DNA of 64,000 bases. Source: Muribaculaceae bacterium Isolate-037 (Harlan). Its GTDB lineage: Bacteria > Bacteroidota > Bacteroidia > Bacteroidales > Muribaculaceae. Under the pieces are notes generated by a model. The model made no database searches and was not told the DNA's origin. It worked only from the letters and a program-made list of their open reading frames with translations. The stretch lies in assembly GCA_003762615.1 (NCBI GenBank), contig RIAZ01000006.1, positions 1 to 64,000 of the forward strand, given 5' to 3'. The position numbers were made by a program, and so were the translations under genes. Below, one piece after another: positions 58,545 to 64,000 of the stretch (its first letter is position 1; each line of letters opens with the position of its first letter).

Positions 58545-61500
58545 TTAGAATTTGATGTAAAGTCCGAGGGTGTAGCTGCGGGGTGTGGCGAAATCCCATT
58601 TACCGGTCTGTGCGTCCACACGTTCGGGGTCAATGCCATCGCCATTGCGCACCCATGTGGCCACATTGTTGATCTGCGCACGCAGACGCAGCTCCTCCAT
58701 TCCCAATTTCTTGCATATTTTGTGGGAGAATCGGTATGTCAGCACGATGTTGCGGAGTTTCAGATAGTCAGCCTTGGCAATGTGGCGGTCGCTGAAGTAG
58801 ACGTCGTCCCAATACATCTCGGAGTTGTTCATCACCATGCCGTTGCCAAGCATATCCTTGCGCTCCTCTTCCGATGCACGCCAATAAGCGAGATACTCCT
58901 TAGGCGCGGCATTGCCGTAGCTGTAGCTGCTGTCATAATACCATTTGTTGAAGTTCGGACGGAAATAATGACCGAGGTAGAATGCGGTCATTGCGCTGAG
59001 TGTGAACCGCTGATAAGTGATGGTCGGGGTGAAGCTGCCGCTCCATTTCGGGTCGAGCGAACCGCTGAACACCACGTCGGCAGGTTCAAACGTCTTGGAT
59101 GTCAATCCGTCGTAGTTGGATGAGCCGTCGGCCTTCTTCCAATAGATGTGCTGGTAGCCCTCGTCGTCATAGCGGATGCCGTCCCAGACGTAGGAATAGA
59201 TTGAGTTGACGGGATACCCCTCCTTATAGTCGGATGATTTAAGTGCGTTGTAGCCTGAAGTGGCGATATGGTTGATTTTCGTCACCTTATTATTGTTGTA
59301 GGCAAGGGCGATTTCTGCACTGATACCCACCTGCTCGGGTTGGGTGGCACGCAGGATGTCGCCGTTGAGCTGCAATTCAAAGCCACGGTTGCGGGTGTTG
59401 GCATTGTTCATGTTGAGGGAAGCCCATCCGGTGGTGGGGTCGGTGTCGACGAGGCTGAGGATATCGGAGCCGCGTTTGTCGTAGTAGTCGAGCGATCCGT
59501 TTATACGGAAATTGAGGAATGAAAAATCCACGCCGACGTTGAGTGTCTTTGTCTTTTCCCATCTCAGCTGGTCGTTTGGCGGGGTGTTGATAGTGGCATA
59601 CTTGTCGCCGGTATCCTCATGCACAGATATCCTTGCAGTCAGGTATGACGTGTAGTTGGAATTGATGTTGCCGGTGACGCCGTAGCTGAAACGGGGTTTC
59701 AGCACGTCGATCCATGTGTTGTCCTGAAGAAACGCCTCGTTATGCACGTTCCAGCTTGCACCGACCGACCATAACGGGCGGCGTGTGAATTTCTTGTCGG
59801 CTCCGAATAGGTCAGCCTCATCAATACGGTAAGAGCCGGAAAGGTTGTAGCGGCTGTCGAAGGTATAGTTGGCGGTGGCATAATATGAGATGTATTTATG
59901 CTCGCTGTCGGAAAATTCAGCCACATCCGACCCGTAGAAATATACTCCCGAATTGTAGATAGAGCCTAAGTCGGTGCTCTTCAGTCGGCTGAGATCATAG
60001 AAGTTCATTGTGCCGTTGGAGTTGGTCAATGTCTTCTCGTCGTAGCCATATAGCTGAATGTCGGTATATTTGTCGCGTGTGTAGCGGTATTCATAGCCCG
60101 CGATTGCACTGATGGAGTGTTTCTCGGCGAAAGTCTTGTCGTAGGATGCCTGCACACGGAAAGTATAGTAATTATCCTCGATATTCTTCTCATCCATGAG
60201 TCCACCCTCCGGCATGTTGTGCTTGCCGTTTGAGGTGTAGAGGTTATACCAGTGGCGTCGCACGTAAGAGTCGCCGCGCTGGAGATCCTGTCGTTTTGCG
60301 GTGATGTCCTCATATTGGAACATTCCGGAGAGTTTCAGCTCCGGTATGGGGAAGAAATTGAGATGCACGAATGCTCTGGAGTAGGTCTCGCGGTATCTTG
60401 AGGTGTTCTGGAGCATCTCGTTTACGGGCACGAAGCCTTCATCCTTTAGTCCGAGGTCAGGATTTGCGAGCGACGGCTCATTGAGGTCTACGGCAGCCTG
60501 TAGGCGGGCAGGGGTCCCGTCGGGATTGTAGAAAGAGAGATAGCGAGGCTGGTCGGTGAATTTGGTGTAGTCGTAGTAGGAATAACGGCTCTTCTGGCGG
60601 GTGTTGTCAAGTTGCAGACCGACAGTGGCAGAAAACCATTTGATGGGATTTATGTCGCCGAGATAGCGGAGAGACAGACGGTTGTCATAGCTGTTGACCA
60701 TGGTGGTGTTGTCGCCTTGCCAGTTGACGGTGAGATTATTGTTGAGAATCTTCCCTTTTGTACGCACGGAAAGGTTGTAGCGTTGTTCAGCACGTGTGTG
60801 GTTCATGAATCGGCTCCAATCATTGATGTAGTCATTCTGTCGCCATGTGTCAAGCTGACGGTTGTAGTCGGCATCGCTCACGTTGCCGTAATAATGGTTT
60901 ATCATCATCCGGTTGAGTGGGTTCCAAGTGCCGCCATATCGGCTGAAGCTGCTCTCCATATATGAGAAATCGTCCGGACGGTTCTTAAGCCATTCGAATT
61001 GCGACGTCTCGAGTTCTATCAGTTCCGCTGCCGAGCAATAGCCGAGGTCATCATAGTTCTCACGTTCATGTATTGTGAAGTCAGCGTTAAATTCCACCGT
61101 CAGACGTTCGCTGAGCCCCTTCTTTGTGACCACGACGATGACACCGTTAGAGGCTCTTGCTCCGTAGATAGCAGCTGCCGCCGCATCTTTCAGGATTGTC
61201 ACTTTCTCTATTTCGTAAGGGTTGATATCGCTGAGAGTGCCGTTTATGGGAAGACCGTCCACCACCACGAGAGGGGATGTGCTTGCCTTCAAGGTGCCGG
61301 TGCCGCGGATCTGTATCTTGTTGTCCTGTACTACCATACCTGCCACCTTACCTTCAAGATTGGCGGTTAGGTTCGACATTGTACGGGTGTCGAGATCTTT
61401 TGATGAAATCTGTTGGAATGCACCTGTGGCGTTCTCCTTCTTGATATTCTGATAGCCTGTCACCACCACTTCATCCATCTGTGAGATGCTGCTACTCATG

Positions 61501-62039
61501 ACGATTTTCAGATGAGATTTCACCGACTTGTCGGTCAGAGCCAGATGATAGGGGTGCATGCCTATGCAATTGACAAGGAGGATGGGGTTCTCGTTGTCGA
61601 TATGCAGCGTGAAGTTTCCGTCGATGTCGGAAGCGACACCGTTAGTGGTGCCTTGTATTGAGACAGTGGCACCCGGCAGTGGGTCGCCCTCCTCATCAAA
61701 GATTGTGCCGGAGACGGTAGCCTTCAGTTTGCTCCCCTTGGGCTTTATGCTCAGAGAGACGGTATTGCCGACGATTTTGTACGACAGCCCGAGCTGGAAG
61801 TCAATTGTCTCATCAAGGAGCCTGTCAAGGGGAAGATCATGGTATTTCCCTGTGACCGTGGAATGAAGGTCGGTTATCAGTTTCTTATGATACACGAAAT
61901 CGCATCCTGTGGCTTTCTTTAAGATGGCAATTGCCGATTCTGCATCCGCATTATGAAATGTTGCGCTATAGTTTCGCGCAAGTGCGGTGAAAGGGATTAT
62001 CATCAAGATAATCAATAGAAAAATGTTTCTCCTGTTCAT
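58545..62039 (-). CDS. susC: SusC-type TonB-dependent transporter with N-terminal STN signalling domain
   Basis: A 1164-residue outer-membrane transporter. After the signal peptide comes an STN domain (about 22-105: YSATFHNADAESAIAILKKATGCDFVYHKKLI), then a carboxypeptidase-regulatory-like domain (SGTIFDEEGDPLPGATVSIQGTTNGVASDIDGNFTL), TonB box (MDEVVVTGYQNIKKENATGAF), plug (LKDAAAAAIYGARASNGVIVVVTKKG) and a beta-barrel ending YTLGLYIKF. The STN domain is the part that contacts a FecR anti-sigma protein when substrate binds; the fecR gene is 46 bp upstream, so this is a trans-envelope signalling transporter. Confidence 0.95.
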   Translation of the reverse strand: MNRRNIFLLIILMIIPFTALARNYSATFHNADAESAIAILKKATGCDFVYHKKLITDLHSTVTGKYHDLPLDRLLDETIDFQLGLSYKIVGNTVSLSIKPKGSKLKATVSGTIFDEEGDPLPGATVSIQGTTNGVASDIDGNFTLHIDNENPILLVNCIGMHPYHLALTDKSVKSHLKIVMSSSISQMDEVVVTGYQNIKKENATGAFQQISSKDLDTRTMSNLTANLEGKVAGMVVQDNKIQIRGTGTLKASTSPLVVVDGLPINGTLSDINPYEIEKVTILKDAAAAAIYGARASNGVIVVVTKKGLSERLTVEFNADFTIHERENYDDLGYCSAAELIELETSQFEWLKNRPDDFSYMESSFSRYGGTWNPLNRMMINHYYGNVSDADYNRQLDTWRQNDYINDWSRFMNHTRAEQRYNLSVRTKGKILNNNLTVNWQGDNTTMVNSYDNRLSLRYLGDINPIKWFSATVGLQLDNTRQKSRYSYYDYTKFTDQPRYLSFYNPDGTPARLQAAVDLNEPSLANPDLGLKDEGFVPVNEMLQNTSRYRETYSRAFVHLNFFPIPELKLSGMFQYEDITAKRQDLQRGDSYVRRHWYNLYTSNGKHNMPEGGLMDEKNIEDNYYTFRVQASYDKTFAEKHSISAIAGYEYRYTRDKYTDIQLYGYDEKTLTNSNGTMNFYDLSRLKSTDLGSIYNSGVYFYGSDVAEFSDSEHKYISYYATANYTFDSRYNLSGSYRIDEADLFGADKKFTRRPLWSVGASWNVHNEAFLQDNTWIDVLKPRFSYGVTGNINSNYTSYLTARISVHEDTGDKYATINTPPNDQLRWEKTKTLNVGVDFSFLNFRINGSLDYYDKRGSDILSLVDTDPTTGWASLNMNNANTRNRGFELQLNGDILRATQPEQVGISAEIALAYNNNKVTKINHIATSGYNALKSSDYKEGYPVNSIYSYVWDGIRYDDEGYQHIYWKKADGSSNYDGLTSKTFEPADVVFSGSLDPKWSGSFTPTITYQRFTLSAMTAFYLGHYFRPNFNKWYYDSSYSYGNAAPKEYLAYWRASEEERKDMLGNGMVMNNSEMYWDDVYFSDRHIAKADYLKLRNIVLTYRFSHKICKKLGMEELRLRAQINNVATWVRNGDGIDPERVDAQTGKWDFATPRSYTLGLYIKF

Positions 62040-62085
62040 TGATGCTGGTTTTGTTAGTTATAGTTGAAGTTAAATTTTTTTGTAA

Positions 62086-63237
62086 TTATTGAGTTTGTCG
62101 GGAGATTATCACCACTCCATTCTCCAATGAGAATTTTATGTCTCCGCAATTCTCGATGATCTGTATGGCGGTCTCAAACTCTGCATATCGTGGAATGCTG
62201 CCCATGAATACGATATCCTCGATTGATGGGTCGGTAAATCGGTATTTGAAGTCATACCATCTGCTGAGGTCACGCATTATTGCGGAGATCGGCTGCTCCT
62301 CAAAGATGAATCTCCCGTGACGCCAACCCGTTATGACTTCCGGATTCACCTCCTTCATTTTTAATCGGTTGTCGCTGCGGTCAAATACTGCCTGATTTCC
62401 GGGGGATAGATGAATCTCGCCGCCGTTGTTTCCGATTGAGGAGAGGGCGATTGATCCGCTTTCAAGGGTAATGAACGCACACGGGTCGTCAGGATAGTCC
62501 CTGACGTTGAACGATGTGCCGTAGACGTGGATCATCTGGTCGGCTGTCTCAACAAAGAACGGGCGCGTATCATCCTTCCTGACTTTGAAATATGCCTCTC
62601 CCGCCACTTTTACCTTCCTCTCTCCGGAGGCGAAATGCTGTGGGTAGAAAAGTTTGGAATCGGAGTTCAGCCATACTTCGGTGGAATCCTCAAGTATGAT
62701 CTTAAATTCGCATCCCACGGGTATGTTGAGGCATAGAGGCTTGTCGTCTACTATCTTTGCGGCGTTTTCATGGCATCTTTCAGCCATGTCGGCATTGTCT
62801 CGCACTACGATAGTGTCTGATCCTACGGAGAGTATGGCCTTTGATGTGCCGGGCTTTATGTCGTCGATTGAAGCAATCTCCACAACCCGTGTCGCTGTCG
62901 GCTTGACAATTGTGGTTTTATCCGGAGACTCATGTAGCATAACAATCGCCACCACGGCTGCGACCGCCACTCCCGTAATCGCTGCGGCGAGCCGACGCAC
63001 TCTGCGTCGGTTCCTGTCGATGTCCTTTATCCGGCGTCGCATGTCGGATTCCGCTCTCTCGGTGTCAATGATGCTTCTCATCCGTAGCTCATGGTCGATG
63101 ACACCGGGGTCGGAGAGTCGTCGCGACAGATCGCGATGGCTCTCGCTTTGCGATTCCCAACGGCTGATCTCCATCTTCTCTTCGGAGGAGAGCCTTGACA
63201 GGAGACGTTTGAAAAACAGATTACTGATACCGGACAT
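62086..63237 (-). CDS. fecR: FecR-family anti-sigma factor
   Basis: A 383-residue inner-membrane protein: a cytosolic N-terminal region (about 1-80) that should bind the sigma factor, one transmembrane segment (RRLAAAITGVAVAAVVAIVML, about 82-102), a periplasmic FecR domain (LPVGCEFKIILEDSTEVWLNSDSKLFYP, FVETADQMIHVYGTSFNVRDYP, SPGNQAVFDRSDN) and a C-terminal DUF4974 domain (WRHGRFIFEEQPISAIMRDLSRWYDFKY). It passes the signal from the STN-SusC to the ECF sigma factor. It is divergent from the sigma gene at 63456 and co-directional with susC. Confidence 0.94.
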   Translation of the reverse strand: MSGISNLFFKRLLSRLSSEEKMEISRWESQSESHRDLSRRLSDPGVIDHELRMRSIIDTERAESDMRRRIKDIDRNRRRVRRLAAAITGVAVAAVVAIVMLHESPDKTTIVKPTATRVVEIASIDDIKPGTSKAILSVGSDTIVVRDNADMAERCHENAAKIVDDKPLCLNIPVGCEFKIILEDSTEVWLNSDSKLFYPQHFASGERKVKVAGEAYFKVRKDDTRPFFVETADQMIHVYGTSFNVRDYPDDPCAFITLESGSIALSSIGNNGGEIHLSPGNQAVFDRSDNRLKMKEVNPEVITGWRHGRFIFEEQPISAIMRDLSRWYDFKYRFTDPSIEDIVFMGSIPRYAEFETAIQIIENCGDIKFSLENGVVIISRQTQ

Positions 63238-63360
63238 AGTGGTTGCAATAAGATTTGTTGTTCTCTATTACGTTTGAAATTTGATTTGGTATACATTTAT
63301 TTTGAAAAAATATGCCATTGATTGCAAAAAAATAATTAATCTTCGGAATTTATCGGCATT

Positions 63361-63402
63361 ATGCGCCATATTTACTTCTTTTTTTGTTTGCGATTACTAA
63401 AA
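63361..63402. repeat. Second copy of the ATGCGCCA ... CGATTACTAAAA element
   Basis: ATGCGCCA at 63361-63368 and CGATTACTAAAA at 63391-63402 with a T-rich spacer, matching the arrangement at 37446-37489. It lies in the divergent region between fecR and the sigma gene; the preceding hairpin is degenerate here. Confidence 0.5.
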
Positions 63403-63415
63403 AGCGGGGTAATTG

Positions 63416-63446
63416 TTGTGAAATAGAAATATTATGAATAATTTTG
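63416..63446 (+). promoter_or_regulatory. Candidate promoter of the ECF sigma gene
   Basis: TTG at 63416-63418, a 20-bp gap, TAATTTTG at 63439-63446. The start codon chosen (63456) lies only 9 bp past the -7 box, so the message would be nearly leaderless, or translation begins later. Confidence 0.5.
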
Positions 63447-63455
63447 TTAGTGCTA

Positions 63456-64000
63456 ATGCTTGATTACAACTACATATATCGGTCGTTTGTTTCAGGAGAC
63501 ATACATCCCCTGTATGCTTATATGTATCCTGGATTGATTCGTTATGCCACAAGATTATTGGGGGAGACCCTTACATTCATGGCAGAGGATTGTGTGCAGG
63601 ACTCAATTCTTAAGACTTATCTGGCACGAGAAGAGATAAAGAATGAGTCGCAATGGAGATCATGGCTTTTTGTGACGATACGCAATCGCGCTGTGGATAT
63701 GATTCGGAAGGCGGAGAATAATGGCATTTATATAGAGAAGGTTAAGACTGACGGGGAATGGAGTGATGATGATGTGTCGTTGGATATAGTGGAGCAGGAG
63801 ACTGTCGATATCATTTATACCGCCGTGCAGTCGTTGCCCGAGATTTATCGTCAGATATTTGAGCTGAGTTTTGAGCAGGCGTTGAGAAACTCGGAAGTGG
63901 CAGAGCAATTAGCAATAGCGGAAATCACGGTAAAGAAAAGGAAGGCACGTCTTCTGGAACTCCTTCGCCAGCGACTTGGCAGGTCGATAAGCGAGGAATA
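63456..64000 (+). CDS. ECF (RpoE-type) sigma factor, cut by the window end
   Basis: An open frame from ATG 63456 to the last base (181 codons, then TA): MLDYNYIYRSFVSGDIHPLYAYMYPGLIRYATRLLG, the region 2 helix MAEDCVQDSILKTYLAREEIKNESQWRSWLFVTIRNRAVDMIRKAE, and a region 4 helix-turn-helix LPEIYRQIFELSFEQALRNSEVAEQLAIAEITVKKRKARLLELL. The length suggests the stop codon lies at or just past the edge. Divergent to fecR and the STN-susC, it should direct transcription of this utilisation locus when the glycan is sensed. Confidence 0.9.
   Translation, partial: MLDYNYIYRSFVSGDIHPLYAYMYPGLIRYATRLLGETLTFMAEDCVQDSILKTYLAREEIKNESQWRSWLFVTIRNRAVDMIRKAENNGIYIEKVKTDGEWSDDDVSLDIVEQETVDIIYTAVQSLPEIYRQIFELSFEQALRNSEVAEQLAIAEITVKKRKARLLELLRQRLGRSISEE

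Noticed and set aside
1-64000. CRISPR arrays, rRNA, tRNA and complete insertion sequences
   Set aside because: Looked for by eye; no regularly spaced direct repeats of CRISPR type, no rRNA or tRNA-like sequence and no transposase gene were seen. A covariance-model scan could still find a tRNA I missed.

Overview
The window reads as chromosomal DNA of a gut Bacteroidales bacterium, most plausibly Muribaculaceae or a close relative (an inference; there is no rRNA to settle it). The grounds are two SusC/SusD pairs, an ECF sigma/FecR regulatory pair, a UpxY-type NusG paralogue, and repeated promoters with the Bacteroidetes form TTTG - about 20 bp - TAnnTTTG rather than the sigma-70 form. I see no rRNA, tRNA, CRISPR array or complete insertion sequence.

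Layout. (1) 373-4877: a multidomain CoA-disulfide/persulfide reductase, a cysteine-rich MarR-like regulator, a small exported protein and a CNNM/DUF21-CBS membrane protein. (2) 4987-30512: a surface polysaccharide locus. It opens with a tyrosine recombinase (4987-6204), then a segment bounded by 23-bp inverted repeats (6386-6408 and 6747-6769) that carries an outward-facing promoter, then a 581-codon gene joining a catalytically degenerate recombinase-like region to a UpxY-type NusG (NGN+KOW) module. Downstream lie a Wzx flippase, an aminotransferase/acyltransferase pair with its own acyl carrier protein, KAS III and ketoreductase, AT-rich glycosyltransferases, a Wzy polymerase, a pyruvyl-transfer pair, a Septu-like defence pair (ATPase + HNH nuclease) and the four dTDP-L-rhamnose genes. 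The last are interrupted by an MNT/HEPN pair lying between perfect 59-bp direct repeats. (3) 30513-37289: terminators, a broken DUF1573 gene, pyruvate kinase, a DPP-IV-type peptidase and a C69 dipeptidase. (4) 37745-42244: glutamate synthase large subunit. (5) 42313-53121: a polysaccharide utilisation locus with susC, susD, a surface protein, a GH28 enzyme and a divergent modular glycosidase. (6) 53262-64000: a second utilisation locus with GH92, a TlpA-like thioredoxin, susD, an STN-type susC, FecR and an ECF sigma factor cut by the window end.

How it fits together. The recombinase is the obvious candidate to flip the promoter segment. In the orientation present the promoter points at the NusG-fusion gene and so at the polysaccharide operon; this would be a phase switch coupled to processive antitermination. 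The sugar genes suggest a repeat unit with rhamnose, an acylated amino sugar (possibly carrying a 3-hydroxybutyryl-type group from the dedicated ACP/KAS III/SDR set) and a pyruvate ketal. No initiating phosphoglycosyltransferase, Wza or Wzc is present, so those functions must lie elsewhere.

The polysaccharide locus is a mosaic: about 14.6-21.6 kb is visibly AT-richer than both flanks, and several families of short palindromic intergenic repeats are scattered from 25.9 to 42.3 kb.
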